Program-made: the position numbers and the translations under genes | The notes under the pieces: model-generated | Seen by the model: the letters and a program-made list of their open reading frames with translations, nothing else | Databases searched by the model: none | Told to the model about the DNA's origin: nothing | Part shown: positions 37,838-47,458 of the stretch, in pieces | How the letters are laid out: each line of letters opens with the position of its first letter | Numbering within the stretch: position 1 is the first letter of the stretch | DNA from: Pleomorphomonas sp. T1.2MG-36 | GTDB lineage: Bacteria; Pseudomonadota; Alphaproteobacteria; Rhizobiales; Pleomorphomonadaceae | Direction of reading: 5' to 3' | Length of the DNA stretch: 64,000 nt | Assembly: GCF_950100655.1 (NCBI RefSeq) | Contig: NZ_CATNLY010000034.1 | Coordinates: 320,349 to 384,348, forward strand

Positions 37838-38931
37838 ACCTTCGCCCCCAGCCGGCCATGGCCGACGAGCGGCACGGCAACGTCGTCGAGCGGCCAGCGC
37901 GGTCGTGCCGCCACGTCAAATCCGTCGGTATGGCCGAGCGCCAGCCGTTCGGCGCCGGCCCAGGCGATCATGGCTCCGTTGTCGGTGCAAAGGTTGCCGG
38001 GCGGTACGACGAGACGGCCATTGAGATCCGCCATCACGGCGTCGAGCCGGGCGCGGATCGCCTTGTTGGCGGCAACGCCACCGGCCACCACCAGCACCGG
38101 CGGGCGTCCGTCGGCAAGCGTCCCGGCAAACCGCCGCACGGCAAGGCCGACCCGGTCGGCCACCACATCCGATACCGCCGCCTGGAACGAGGCGCAGATG
38201 TCGGCCACGTCCTGCCGGGAAAGCGGCGCCAGAGCCTCCGCTTCATGGCGCACCGCCGTCTTGAGGCCGGAGAAGGAGAAGTTGGGCTCGTCGCGGCCGA
38301 TAAGTGGCCGGGGCAGCGCGACGCGGCGGGCGTCGCCCTCGGCCGCCATCTTCTCCACCGCCGGCCCACCGGGGTAGCCGAGCTGAAGCAGCTTGGCCGT
38401 CTTGTCGAACGCCTCGCCGAGCGCATCGTCGATGGTGGTGCCGATGCGCGTGTATCGGCCGACGCCATCGACCCTCAGAATCTGGCTGTGTCCGCCGGAG
38501 ACCAGCAGCAGCAGGTAGGGAAACTCGACGCCATGTGTGAGGCGGGCGGTCAGCGCATGCCCCTCGAGGTGATTGACGGCGACAAGCGGCTTTCTCGCCG
38601 CGTAGGCCAGCGCCTTGGCCGTGGTGAGGCCGATCAGCACGCCGCCGATCAGACCGGGCCCGGCCGTCGCCGCCACCGCATCGACTTCGCCGAGCGTATA
38701 CCCCGCCTCGGCAAGCGCCGCCTCGACGAGGCCGTCCATCACCTCGACATGGGCACGGGCGGCGATCTCCGGCACCACGCCGCCGAAGGCCGCGTGTTGC
38801 TCGATCTGCGAGAAGACGACGTTGGAAAGAATTTCGCCCGATCCATCGGCGCAGCGCCGCACGACGGCGGCGGCGGTCTCGTCGCAGGAGCTTTCGAGCC
38901 CGAGAACGACGATATCCCCAAGGTCGCCCAT
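37834..38931 (-). CDS. tsaD: tRNA threonylcarbamoyladenosine synthesis protein TsaD
   Basis: TsaD is the catalytic subunit that transfers threonylcarbamoyl to A37 of ANN-decoding tRNAs, working with TsaB, TsaC and TsaE. The 365-residue protein carries [14 protein letters not shown] (9-22), the metal-binding histidines in [40 protein letters not shown] and [12 protein letters not shown]. The ATG at 38931 gives the family start; an upstream frame from 39033 is unconserved. It is divergent from hemC, with a perfect 16-base palindrome between them. Its companions TsaB/E are not in the window. Confidence 0.95.
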   Translation of the reverse strand: MGDLGDIVVLGLESSCDETAAAVVRRCADGSGEILSNVVFSQIEQHAAFGGVVPEIAARAHVEVMDGLVEAALAEAGYTLGEVDAVAATAGPGLIGGVLIGLTTAKALAYAARKPLVAVNHLEGHALTARLTHGVEFPYLLLLVSGGHSQILRVDGVGRYTRIGTTIDDALGEAFDKTAKLLQLGYPGGPAVEKMAAEGDARRVALPRPLIGRDEPNFSFSGLKTAVRHEAEALAPLSRQDVADICASFQAAVSDVVADRVGLAVRRFAGTLADGRPPVLVVAGGVAANKAIRARLDAVMADLNGRLVVPPGNLCTDNGAMIAWAGAERLALGHTDGFDVAARPRWPLDDVAVPLVGHGRLGAKV

Positions 38932-39070
38932 CCTGGTCAATCCCTCTTCGCCGATGCCGATGCGGTCTCGAAAGGCGAGACCCAAGAACACGTTGCCTCG
39001 CGCCGTCCCATGGTCCAAGTGTTGCCATGACAAGGCGAGACGTTAGGGACGATTCGCCGCCGTCTTCGAC

Positions 39071-39086
39071 CGTCGGCCGGCCGACG
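39071..39086. promoter_or_regulatory. 16-base palindrome between tsaD and hemC
   Basis: CGTCGGCCGGCCGACG is perfectly self-complementary and lies in the 193-base divergent promoter region, 39 bases before hemC. Given the GC content it could be a chance structure or an operator for haem-gene control. Confidence 0.25.
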
Positions 39087-39124
39087 CCTTCGTTTCACGG
39101 CTCTATCACACGGGGAGCGAACCG

Positions 39125-40045
39125 GTGCAACCAAAACCCATCCGTCTCGGCACGCGCGGCAGTCCGCTCGCTCTTGCCCAGGCCCATGAGGTCCGCGACC
39201 GTTTGATCGCCGCTTGGGGAGCAAGGGCGCCAGAAGTTGAGATCGTGCCGATCAGCACGGCTGGCGACCGCATCCAGGATCGACCGCTCGCCGAGGTGGG
39301 CGGCAAGGGCCTGTTCACCGAGGAAATCGAGGCCGGCCTGTCGACCGGCGTCCTCGACATCGCCGTCCACTCCTCCAAGGACATGCCGACGGTTCTGCCC
39401 GACGGCCTCGTGCTCGGCCACTTCCTGGAGCGCGAGGACGCGCGCGATGCCTTCGTTTCGCTGAAATACGGCTCGCTTGCCGAACTGCCCGAGGGTGCGG
39501 TGGTCGGCACGGCGTCGCTGAGGCGCGGCGCGATCGTCCGCCGCCTCCGTCCCGACCTGGTGGTGATCCCCTATCGCGGCAACGTCCAGACCCGGCTGCG
39601 CAAGCTCCGCGAAGGCATCGCCGACGCGACGCTGCTTGCGGTCGCCGGTCTGAAGCGGCTCGGCATGCTCGACGTGGCGACCGAGATTCTGAATATCGAG
39701 ACCTTTCCGCCTGCCGTCGGTCAGGGCGCGATCTGCATCGAGAGCCGGATCGATGACGCGCGGATTGCCGAACTGCTGGCGCCGATCCACCATGCGCCGA
39801 CGGCCACGGCGCTTGCCTGCGAACGCGCCTATCTCGCCCGGCTCGACGGGTCCTGCCGCACGCCGATCGCCGGACATGCCACGGTGGCGGACGGTCGCGT
39901 CGATCTCCATGGCTTGATCCTGACGCCGGATGGAAGCGTTGCCCACGAAGGTCGGGACAGCGGCACCGACCCGGAGAGCGTCGGCGATCGTCTGGGTGCC
40001 CACCTCGCCGCGCTTGCCGGGCCCGGTTTCTTCGGCGGGAGCTGA
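39125..40045 (+). CDS. hemC: hydroxymethylbilane synthase (porphobilinogen deaminase)
   Basis: HemC condenses four porphobilinogen molecules into hydroxymethylbilane in haem and corrinoid synthesis. The 306-residue enzyme shows [14 protein letters not shown] (6-19), [30 protein letters not shown] and the dipyrromethane cofactor site Cys244 in [11 protein letters not shown]. Translation starts at GTG with GGGGAG ten bases upstream. The next gene, the hemD fusion, starts three bases after the hemC stop, so hemC, hemD-Mic60 and hemY form an operon. Confidence 0.96.
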   Translation: MQPKPIRLGTRGSPLALAQAHEVRDRLIAAWGARAPEVEIVPISTAGDRIQDRPLAEVGGKGLFTEEIEAGLSTGVLDIAVHSSKDMPTVLPDGLVLGHFLEREDARDAFVSLKYGSLAELPEGAVVGTASLRRGAIVRRLRPDLVVIPYRGNVQTRLRKLREGIADATLLAVAGLKRLGMLDVATEILNIETFPPAVGQGAICIESRIDDARIAELLAPIHHAPTATALACERAYLARLDGSCRTPIAGHATVADGRVDLHGLILTPDGSVAHEGRDSGTDPESVGDRLGAHLAALAGPGFFGGS

Positions 40046-40048
40046 GCC

Positions 40049-42151
40049 ATGGTTCTACTCGTCCTCCGTCCGGAACCGCAGGCGAGCGACATGGTGGCGG
40101 CGCTCGCCGCCCGAGGCGTTCCGGCCCTTGCCGAACCCATGCTGAGCATCGAGCCCGCGTCCGACCCTGCCGGCCGCGTCCGGATGGCCGACCCCGAGGC
40201 CGAGGCGTTGATCCTCACCTCGCGCCAGACCGTGGCGATCCTGAAGGGGGCGGAGGGCCTCGATACCCTCATCCGGCTGCCGGTGATCGCCGTCGGTGGA
40301 GGCACCGCCCACGATGCCCGCGCCGCCGGTTTCACAGATGTACGTTCGGCCGACGGCAACGCCGACGACCTCGTCGACCTCGTCGCCCGAACCGGCTTTC
40401 ACCGCCTGATCCACGCCGGCGGTCGCGACAAGGCAGGCGACATCGCCGGCCGGCTGGCAGCGCTCGGCGTCGCCGTTTCGGAGGCCGAGCTCTACCGGGC
40501 CGAACCGCGACTGACGCTCGCCCCCGAAATCGCCGACGCCTTCGCCGAGGAGCACATCACCGGGCTGATCGTCGCCTCGCGCCGCTCCGCGCAAGCTTTC
40601 GTTGATCTGATGGACGCAATGGACTGGGCGCCCCGCCTCGCCCGTCTCGGCGCGGTGGCGTTGTCCGAAGCGGCGGCGGCGCCGCTCGGCGGCCGTGTCG
40701 CCGAACTGGTCGTCGCGGCGGAACCGACAGGACCGGCTCTCGTTGAAGCCAGCGTTGCGCTCGCCGCCCGGCTGCGCGAAACTGTCGGCGGCGAGCAAGA
40801 AGCGGAGGGACTTGAGACCATGGTATCCGAAGACCACCGCAAGGACGCCGGCCGGCGCAATCGCCCGAAAGCTCCAGTCATCGACCTTGAAGCGACGGAG
40901 GTGGCAAAGGCCGCCCAACCGCCCAAGCCACCCCAGGAACCGCCTCGCGAACCGCCCGTTCCCGAGCCGCCAGCTCCCCAACCTCCGGAACCGGAGAAGC
41001 CTATCATCGAACCGCCCGGGCCGGACGTTCCTCCGATCGAGCCACCGCCCGGAGATCTGCCCCCCATCGGCGATCCGCCAAAGCCGGACAGACCGATGAT
41101 GGGAGCCACCGATGGCGGGGTGGACGCAGCAGCGGAAGCCGCTGCGCCACCACGCACCGATCGGCCCAGCCAGATGAAGGCGCTGCTGCCTCTCCTGGGC
41201 TCCGGCCTCGTCGGCGGCTGTGCCGCAGCCCTGGTTATGCTCGCGGTTCTGCCTGTCGGCGGCAGCCGCGAGGAAACCAGCAGTGTCGATCCGGCAACGC
41301 TGGAAGCGCGCCTCGGCGAGGTCGCCGACCGGCTGGCGGCAGGCCAGCAGGCGACGGAGACGCTCGGCAGCCGCATCGCCTCCCTTGAAGGGCGCGAAGT
41401 TCCGACCGTGGATTTCGCCCCACTCGCGACCCGCATCGATGATCTCGCCGCCCGGCTGGATGCGACCGAGAAGGCGGCGGCCGAAAAGCCGACCGTCGAT
41501 CCTGCCGCACTCACCGCGCTGGAAGGCCGCATCACCGAACTGGCCGCGGCAGCCGATGCGCTGAAGGCCGACAACGCTGCCTTGGCGCCTCGGCTCGCCG
41601 CCGTCGAAGAGCGCCTTGCCAATGCCCCAAAGGGTGGCGAAATCGCCGCCTTGTCGCTCGCCCTCACCTCGCTGTCCGGCAAGATCGATGCCGGCCTGCC
41701 GTTCGCGACCGACCTCGCCGTGATCGCAGCCGCCGCCCCCGATCTTCCCGGTCTCGGCGACCTCAGGACACATGCCGAAACGGGTGTACCCACCCGCGAC
41801 CGGCTGCTGGCCACGCTGCCGGTCGATGCCATGCTGGCTCGGCGGCCGGTGGAGCCCGGCAAGGGCTGGATGGATGGCGTTTTCGATAGCGCCAAATCCT
41901 TGGTCAACTATCGCGAAACCGGCCCCGCCGTCACCGACCCCGCCTCCGGCGCCGTCGAGGCGATCCGGGCGGCGCTCGAACGGGGTGACGCCGCTGCCGC
42001 CAAGGCCGCTGCCGACACCTTGCCGGCCTGGGCGCGTCCACCGGCCGAGGCGTGGCTTGCCGATCTCGATGCTCGCGTTCGCGTCGATGCCGGCGTCAAG
42101 GCCATCTCCGCCCGTATCGTCGATCGCCTGTCGGTGCCCGCCGCAGACTGA
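40049..42151 (+). CDS. hemD: fusion of uroporphyrinogen-III synthase (HemD) and Mic60/mitofilin-like membrane protein
   Basis: One uninterrupted 700-codon frame joins two proteins usually encoded separately. Residues 1-240 are HemD-like (VLRPEPQASDMVAALAARG, ALILTSRQTV, GLIVASRRSAQAF), which closes hydroxymethylbilane to uroporphyrinogen III. Residues about 258-350 form a Pro-rich linker with PVIDLEATEV, the usual start of alphaproteobacterial Mic60. Then come a membrane segment (about 378-402), a coiled coil (about 405-540) and the mitofilin C-terminal domain (about 600-700). An internal ATG at 40820 (codon 258), with GGAGGG ten bases upstream, could also give separate Mic60. HemD would be membrane-tethered in the full product. 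Confidence 0.85.
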   Translation: MVLLVLRPEPQASDMVAALAARGVPALAEPMLSIEPASDPAGRVRMADPEAEALILTSRQTVAILKGAEGLDTLIRLPVIAVGGGTAHDARAAGFTDVRSADGNADDLVDLVARTGFHRLIHAGGRDKAGDIAGRLAALGVAVSEAELYRAEPRLTLAPEIADAFAEEHITGLIVASRRSAQAFVDLMDAMDWAPRLARLGAVALSEAAAAPLGGRVAELVVAAEPTGPALVEASVALAARLRETVGGEQEAEGLETMVSEDHRKDAGRRNRPKAPVIDLEATEVAKAAQPPKPPQEPPREPPVPEPPAPQPPEPEKPIIEPPGPDVPPIEPPPGDLPPIGDPPKPDRPMMGATDGGVDAAAEAAAPPRTDRPSQMKALLPLLGSGLVGGCAAALVMLAVLPVGGSREETSSVDPATLEARLGEVADRLAAGQQATETLGSRIASLEGREVPTVDFAPLATRIDDLAARLDATEKAAAEKPTVDPAALTALEGRITELAAAADALKADNAALAPRLAAVEERLANAPKGGEIAALSLALTSLSGKIDAGLPFATDLAVIAAAAPDLPGLGDLRTHAETGVPTRDRLLATLPVDAMLARRPVEPGKGWMDGVFDSAKSLVNYRETGPAVTDPASGAVEAIRAALERGDAAAAKAAADTLPAWARPPAEAWLADLDARVRVDAGVKAISARIVDRLSVPAAD

Positions 42152-42181
42152 CCCCGCCGCCCGCTTCGGAAAGGCCCCGAG

Positions 42182-43855
42182 ATGATCCGCATTCTTCTGT
42201 CGGTCGCCGCACTGTTCATCGCCGTCCTCGCCTTCGATTGGTTGGGTGGCGTGCCGGTTGCCGTCTCGATCAGTTGGCCGGGCGGTGCCGCGGCGCCGCC
42301 CCTGCGCGTCGTCGTGGTCGCGCTGCTGGTTCTCGCGGTTGCCCTTCTGGTCATTTGGAAAGTCACGTCCGGCCTGTGGCGCGCCCCGCGCGGCCTGCGC
42401 ACCTACTTCGCCGGCCGCCGTCGCGACCGTGGCTACCGGGCTCTGTCGCGCGGCATGATCGCCGTCGGCTCGGGCGATTACCGCCTTGCCCAGCGCGAAG
42501 CCACCGAAGCCAACCGTTTTCTGGAAAGCGAACCGCTGGTCCTGCTGCTCGCCGCCCAGGCCGCCCAGCTCGAAGGCCGGAGCGACGCCGCTCGCCAAGC
42601 CTTCACGCGCATGCTGAAGGCGTCGGAAACGCGCCTGCTCGGTCTCCGCGGTCTCTATATCGAAGCGACGCGCGCCGGCGAGGCGGCAGCAGCCCGCCAG
42701 TTCGCCGCCGAAGCGCAGAAGGAGAATCCCGCGCTGCCTTGGGCTGGCGCCGCCATGATGGATTATCTCTCCGCCGACCGGAACTGGGGCGAAGCGCTGT
42801 CCGTGCTCGATCAGAATGTCGCCGGGCGCTTGGTCGGCAAGGGCGACGCGAACCGTCTGCGGGCAGTGCTGCTCACCGCCCGCGCGCTTGAAGTCGAGGA
42901 TGGCGAACCGGAAAAGGCTCGTGCCTTCGCGCTCGAAGCCCACAAGATCGCGCCGGACTTCGTGCCGGCAGCCACCGTCGCGGCGCGCACGCTGGCTCGC
43001 CAGCTTGACACCCGCCGGGCGGCGAAGGTCCTGGAAGCCACCTGGAAGCTGAACCCGCATCCCGATCTCGCCGTGGCCTATCTGCATCTGCGGCCGGGCG
43101 ATTCGGCACGTGACCGCCTGAAGCGCGCCCGCATGCTGGAAAACCTGAAGCCGGTGCATCCCGAAGGCGCGGTGACCGTGGCCCGGGCCGCGCTCGACGC
43201 CCGCGAGTTCTCGCTGGCCCGCGAGGCACTTGCCAAGGCCTTGCGTCAGGCGCCGACCGAACGCGTCTGTCTGATGATGGCGGAGCTTGAGGAAAGCGAA
43301 AGCGGCGATATCGGCCGCGTCCGCGAGTGGCTCGCCCGCGCGGTGCGCGCGCCGCGCGACGCCGCCTGGACCGCCGACGGTCTGGTGCTCGACGCCTGGC
43401 AGCCGCTTTCCCCGTTGTCGGGCCGGCTTGACGCGGTGGAATGGCGGGTGCCCGCCGAGCGCGAGATAGGCGAAGCGATCGACGGTAACGACCTTGCCGT
43501 CATCGCGGCAACGCCACACGCACCGTCCGCTCCGGAAGCACTGCCGGCCACGGAAACGGAAGAAGCGCCGGACGCTCCCCCTCCTATCGCCGAAATGGAA
43601 CGGCAACCGCCGGCACGACAGGTCGCCGAACCACAGGACGAGCCGATCGCGACACCGGAAAAGGCCGAGACACCCGCTGCTCCGATCATCGCCGTGGCGC
43701 CCGCAAAGCCCGCCACGGCCGTGGAGCCGGCGGAGGCAACGGGTGGGGTCGTGGTCGATCCTCTGGCCGTGTTGCCGCCACCGCCCGACGATCCGGGACC
43801 GGCCAACGGCAAGGGGCTGGCACGCAGCCTGACGCCGCAATCGCCCTTCTCGTGA
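42182..43855 (+). CDS. hemY: HemY-type TPR membrane protein (Orf52-like)
   Basis: This 557-residue inner-membrane protein has two N-terminal membrane segments (about 3-19 and 40-60), the HemY N-terminal domain (LRTYFAGRRRDRGYRALSRG) and TPR-like helical repeats to about 420. It ends with a long Pro/Ala/Glu-rich, probably disordered tail (about 445-557). It is the alphaproteobacterial HemY, whose exact role in haem synthesis is unclear. From memory its relative Orf52 works with Mic60 in intracytoplasmic-membrane shaping. It starts 30 bases after the HemD-Mic60 fusion. It is not the protoporphyrinogen oxidase also called HemY. Confidence 0.85.
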   Translation: MIRILLSVAALFIAVLAFDWLGGVPVAVSISWPGGAAAPPLRVVVVALLVLAVALLVIWKVTSGLWRAPRGLRTYFAGRRRDRGYRALSRGMIAVGSGDYRLAQREATEANRFLESEPLVLLLAAQAAQLEGRSDAARQAFTRMLKASETRLLGLRGLYIEATRAGEAAAARQFAAEAQKENPALPWAGAAMMDYLSADRNWGEALSVLDQNVAGRLVGKGDANRLRAVLLTARALEVEDGEPEKARAFALEAHKIAPDFVPAATVAARTLARQLDTRRAAKVLEATWKLNPHPDLAVAYLHLRPGDSARDRLKRARMLENLKPVHPEGAVTVARAALDAREFSLAREALAKALRQAPTERVCLMMAELEESESGDIGRVREWLARAVRAPRDAAWTADGLVLDAWQPLSPLSGRLDAVEWRVPAEREIGEAIDGNDLAVIAATPHAPSAPEALPATETEEAPDAPPPIAEMERQPPARQVAEPQDEPIATPEKAETPAAPIIAVAPAKPATAVEPAEATGGVVVDPLAVLPPPPDDPGPANGKGLARSLTPQSPFS

Positions 43856-43894
43856 GGCTATCGGCGCCGGCTTCATTTTCTTCCGAAGCGGTGC

Positions 43895-43923
43895 TTGAAA
43901 TTAGCCGGGGATGCCGGTATCAA
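43895..43923 (+). promoter_or_regulatory. promoter of the tRNA-Thr gene
   Basis: TTGAAA (43895-43900) and TATCAA (43918-43923) are 17 bases apart, and the tRNA begins 35 bases downstream. A perfect 8-base hairpin (43933-43940 with 43946-43953) occupies the 5' leader and may guide processing. Confidence 0.7.
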
Positions 43924-43957
43924 CGCCCCGTCGCGCGGGATCGCTTCCCGCGCCGGC

Positions 43958-44033
43958 GCCGCACTAGCTCAGTTGGTAGAGCACGTCATTCGTAATGATG
44001 GGGTCGGCGGTTCGAATCCGTCGTGCGGCACCA
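43958..44033 (+). tRNA. tRNA-Thr (anticodon CGT)
   Basis: The 76-base sequence folds as a complete cloverleaf: acceptor GCCGCAC pairs with GTGCGGC, the D arm is GCTC/GAGC, the anticodon stem CGTCA/TGATG encloses TTCGTAA with anticodon CGT, and the T arm contains GGTTCGAAT. Discriminator A and CCA are encoded. It reads ACG codons. Anticodon CGT implies other tRNA-Thr genes elsewhere. Confidence 0.95.
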
Positions 44034-44153
44034 CTTCCTGCCTTTCCACCCACAGCACTCTGCATCGATCGGAACGCGTCGCGTGTCCGAAGGCAATCGC
44101 CCTGATCGGGAAGGCCAGCGCCGCCGCCCGTCCGTGGCGGCGCCGGAATGGGA

Positions 44154-44657
44154 TCACTCGATGATCTTGTAGTGTTCGCCGGCGCAAGCGCAGACAGGAC
44201 AGGCTTCCGGCGCATCGCCGATCACCGTATGGCCGCAGTTCGGGCAGATCCGAATGACGACATCGCCGAGGTCGCCGCCGGCCTTCACCGCGTCCAGCGC
44301 ATCGCCGAACAGGCCATAGTGGATCTTCTCCACTTCCATCGCCTCGGTCATCGACCGAATGGCGCGCTTATGCCCCTCGGCCTTGGCCGTTGCGACCATC
44401 GCCGGATACATCGAGGTGAACTCGTGGCTCTCGCCTTCCATGGCGTCCGCGAGGTTGTCGAGCGTGCCCTTGATGGCGCCGAGCGCGCGCAAATGGGCGT
44501 GGGCATGGATGGTCTCGGCGGCGGCGACGGCGCGGAACAGCTTGGCGACGCCCGGCTTGCCTTCCCGGACGGCGGCATCGGCATAGGCGAGATACTTGCG
44601 GTTGGCCTGGCTTTCGCCGGCGAAGGCTTCCTTGAGGTTGTCCGTGGTGGTGGGCAT
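44154..44657 (-). CDS. rubrerythrin family protein
   Basis: This 167-residue cytoplasmic protein should reduce hydrogen peroxide at a di-iron site. The ferritin-like domain has NLKEAFAGESQANRKYLAYA, AAAETIHAHAH and AMEVEKIHYGLF, giving the expected Glu and His ligands. The C-terminal rubredoxin-like domain has the four Cys in CPNCGHTVIGDAPEACPVC, which bind one iron. AAGG lies eight bases before the ATG. It is followed on the minus strand by a GC hairpin, then tRNA-Thr lies opposite. Rubrerythrins are common in microaerobic and anaerobic organisms, so the host may live at low oxygen at times. Confidence 0.93.
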   Translation of the reverse strand: MPTTTDNLKEAFAGESQANRKYLAYADAAVREGKPGVAKLFRAVAAAETIHAHAHLRALGAIKGTLDNLADAMEGESHEFTSMYPAMVATAKAEGHKRAIRSMTEAMEVEKIHYGLFGDALDAVKAGGDLGDVVIRICPNCGHTVIGDAPEACPVCACAGEHYKIIE

Positions 44658-44805
44658 GTTGCTAGCCTTTTTGTTGAGCGACGAGGGGGACGTCGCGGGT
44701 CCCCGACCCAAGAGACTAGCCCGGCAGTCCAGGCCCGAGTATCGGGACAACCCCGTGAAATGCCCTATGGACTTGAGATTTTTTCTAAGGAGGGATCGCT
44801 GGCCC

Positions 44806-44836
44806 AAAAAGGAAGAGGCCGGACGGATCCGGCCTC
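44806..44836 (-). terminator. intrinsic terminator of secDF
   Basis: On the minus strand a perfect 9-base stem (44828-44836 with 44815-44823, 4-base loop) is followed by TTCC and five T (44810-44806). It starts 10 bases past the secDF stop. Confidence 0.85.
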
Positions 44837-44845
44837 CTCGTCTAC

Positions 44846-47380
44846 TCAAGCCTCGGACGGAGCGCCGTTGGCCGGCACCGGCTGGCTGTGCCGCCGGCGC
44901 GTCCGCCAGTCGCCGAGGAACAGCAGGATCGGCGCCGCGATGAACACCGACGACGAGGCGGCGATGACGATGCCGAAGATCATCGGCACAGCGAAACTCT
45001 CCACCGCGCTGCCACCCCAGATCGCCATCGGCAACAGCGACAGGAAGGCCGTCGCAGAAGTGTAGAGGCTGCGCGCCAGCGTTTCGTTGATCGACTTGTC
45101 GATCAGTTCGCGCAGCGGCATCGACTTGTAGAGTCGCATGTTCTCTCGCATGCGATCGTAGACGACCACCTTGTCGTTGACCGAATAGCCGACCAGCGTG
45201 AGCAACGCCGCGATGGCCGTCAGGTTGAAGTCGAGCCCGGTCAGCGCGAAGAAACCGACGGTCTTGGTGACGTCGAGCACCAGCGTAGCGATGGCACCGA
45301 CGGCGAAGGGCCACTCGAAGCGCACCCAGATGTAGACCAGCATGGCCAAGCTGGCGAAGATCACCGCAAGCACGCCGGCCGTCGCGAGCTCGCCCGACAC
45401 CTTGGGGCCGACCACTTCGGTGCCGATCACCTTTGCCGAGGCATCGATCTTGGTGATCTCCTGCCGGAGCTGTTCGACCGCCACCGTCTGCACCTCTTCG
45501 CCCCCCTCCTGCCGTTCGACTCGGACGAGCAGATGGTTGTCGTCGCCAAAGGCCTGCAACGCCACTTCACCCAGCCCCAAACCGTCGAGACCGGAACGAA
45601 AGGCGGCAAGGTCGGCAGGCCCGGATGTTTCCACCTGCATCTGGATGCCGCCACGGAAGTCGACGCCGTAGTTCAGTCCCGGGTAGATGAAGAGACCGAT
45701 CGAGGCGAGCGACAAGAAGGCCGAAAAGCCGATGCCGAAGAAGCGCGCCCGCATGAACGGAATGGCCGTGCCGTCGGGAATCAGCTTGATCGGCAGAAGC
45801 GGCCGGATGTCCATCTTCTTGAGCTTGCGGCGTCGGACGATCGACAGCATCAGAACCCGCACCACCGACACGGCGGTGAACATCGAGATGACCAGGCCGA
45901 TGCCCATGGTGACGGCAAAGCCGCGCACCGGACCGGAACCGAACCAGAACAGCAGAATGGAGGCGATCAGGGCCGTGACGTTGCCATCGACGATGGTCGA
46001 GTAGGCGCGCTTGAAGCCGGCATCGAGCGCCGCGATGGCGCTCATGCCCTTGCGCGACTCCTCGCGGATGCGCTCGTTGATCAGCACGTTGGCATCGACC
46101 GCAAGACCGATGCCGAGCACGATGCCGGCGATGCCCGGCAGCGTCAGCGTCGCCCCGAGCAGCGTCAGGCCGGCGAAGGTAAGGATGACGTTGAGAGCGA
46201 GCGCCAGGTTGGCGAGCAACCCCCAGGTGCCGTAAAGCACCAGCATGAAGCCGAACACCAGGGCGAAGCCGATGAGACCGGTCGAAATGCCCATCTCGAT
46301 GGCATCGGCACCGAGGTCGGCGCCGACGGTGCGCTCCTCGATCACCGTCAGCTTGGCCGGCAGTGCGCCGGCCCGCAACATGGCGGCGAGGTCGGTGGCG
46401 CTTTGAACGGAAAAGCTACCTGAAATCTGGCCGGAGCCGGCGGTGATTGGCTCGCGGATCACCGGCGCGCTCAGCACCTTGTCGTCGAGCACGATGGCGA
46501 ACGGGCGCCCGACGTTGGCACGGGTGATGTCGGCAAAGCGAGCGGCGCCGGCCGAATCGAAGCGGAAGGAGACGATCGGTTCGTTGGTGTTCTGATCGAA
46601 CCCAACGCGCGCGTCGGTAAGGCGATCGCCGGATAGCTCGACGCGGTCTTCGACGGGATAGGCCCGTCCTTCGTCGTCACGAAGAATGGTCACACCCGAC
46701 GGTACGAAATCGGCGGTCGCCGCGTCGGACAGGAGATGGAAGCCCATCTTGGCGGTCGACCCAAGCAGTTCGCGAATGCGCGCCGGATCCTGCACGCCGG
46801 GTAGCTGGACCAGGATGCGGTCGCTGCCCACGCGCTGGATGGTCGGCTCGGCGACACCAACCTGGTCGATGCGCTGGCGGATGATTTCGAGGCTCTGCTC
46901 GACGGCCGCCGCCGCGCGATCGGTGAGACCGGCGCTGGTAAGGGCGAGCGTCACGGTGCCGTTGCCCTGGCGGATGTCGAGATCGCTGGCCGTCACGCCA
47001 AGACCGGGATTGCCGATCGAAGCGGCAAGCTTGCCGAGCTCTCCGGCGGCTCGGGCGGTCTGTCCGGGATCGTCGAGGCTGACGGTCACGGCGTTGCCCG
47101 CGCGGCGGATCGATGTCGTGCCGATCTTCGCCTCGCGCAGCGTGCGGCGGGCGTCCTGCGTCAGAGTTTGCAGCCGCTCCTTCACGAGATCGGCGGCATC
47201 CACCTCCAAAACGAGATGCGAGCCACCCCGGAGGTCGAGCCCGAGCGACACTTTGTCGCGCGGCAGCCAGGAGGGAAAATTGTCGAGGGTGGATTGCGGC
47301 ACCACGTTCGGAAGCGTGACGATGATGCCGAGGACGATGATGGCCGAATAGAGGGCCACCAGCCAGCGGGAAGTCTTCAT
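44846..47380 (-). CDS. secDF: fused SecD-SecF protein translocase subunit
   Basis: SecD and SecF use the proton gradient to help pull preproteins through SecYEG. Here they are one 844-residue polypeptide, as is usual in rhizobia. The SecD half has RDKVSLGLDLRGGSHLVLEVD near 40, the P1 periplasmic domain, and GIAGIVLGIGLAVDANVLINERIREE. The SecF half starts near 530 with NYGVDFRGGIQMQVE and has LVGYSVNDKVVVYDRMREN. There should be twelve membrane segments. I place the start at ATG 47380 (MKTSRWLVALYSA), four codons inside a longer frame. yajC is not adjacent; the upstream gene is a hypothetical coupled to an antiporter. Confidence 0.95.
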   Translation of the reverse strand: MKTSRWLVALYSAIIVLGIIVTLPNVVPQSTLDNFPSWLPRDKVSLGLDLRGGSHLVLEVDAADLVKERLQTLTQDARRTLREAKIGTTSIRRAGNAVTVSLDDPGQTARAAGELGKLAASIGNPGLGVTASDLDIRQGNGTVTLALTSAGLTDRAAAAVEQSLEIIRQRIDQVGVAEPTIQRVGSDRILVQLPGVQDPARIRELLGSTAKMGFHLLSDAATADFVPSGVTILRDDEGRAYPVEDRVELSGDRLTDARVGFDQNTNEPIVSFRFDSAGAARFADITRANVGRPFAIVLDDKVLSAPVIREPITAGSGQISGSFSVQSATDLAAMLRAGALPAKLTVIEERTVGADLGADAIEMGISTGLIGFALVFGFMLVLYGTWGLLANLALALNVILTFAGLTLLGATLTLPGIAGIVLGIGLAVDANVLINERIREESRKGMSAIAALDAGFKRAYSTIVDGNVTALIASILLFWFGSGPVRGFAVTMGIGLVISMFTAVSVVRVLMLSIVRRRKLKKMDIRPLLPIKLIPDGTAIPFMRARFFGIGFSAFLSLASIGLFIYPGLNYGVDFRGGIQMQVETSGPADLAAFRSGLDGLGLGEVALQAFGDDNHLLVRVERQEGGEEVQTVAVEQLRQEITKIDASAKVIGTEVVGPKVSGELATAGVLAVIFASLAMLVYIWVRFEWPFAVGAIATLVLDVTKTVGFFALTGLDFNLTAIAALLTLVGYSVNDKVVVYDRMRENMRLYKSMPLRELIDKSINETLARSLYTSATAFLSLLPMAIWGGSAVESFAVPMIFGIVIAASSSVFIAAPILLFLGDWRTRRRHSQPVPANGAPSEA

Positions 47381-47458
47381 TGGAATGTCCATGCCGAGCG
47401 ACGTCGCTGCGCCCCATGGGAGGCCAGCGGTCGCAAAACCTGATTCGGGTTCGGGAAA

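Noticed and set aside
40055..43876. A 1273-codon minus-strand open frame opposite hemD and hemY.
   Set aside because: It mirrors the codon pattern of the plus-strand genes in high-GC DNA, has no recognisable domains and no ribosome site.
43958..44033. tRNA-Thr as an integration site for a mobile element.
   Set aside because: No integrase, no repeated tRNA 3' end nearby and both flanks are ordinary chromosomal genes.
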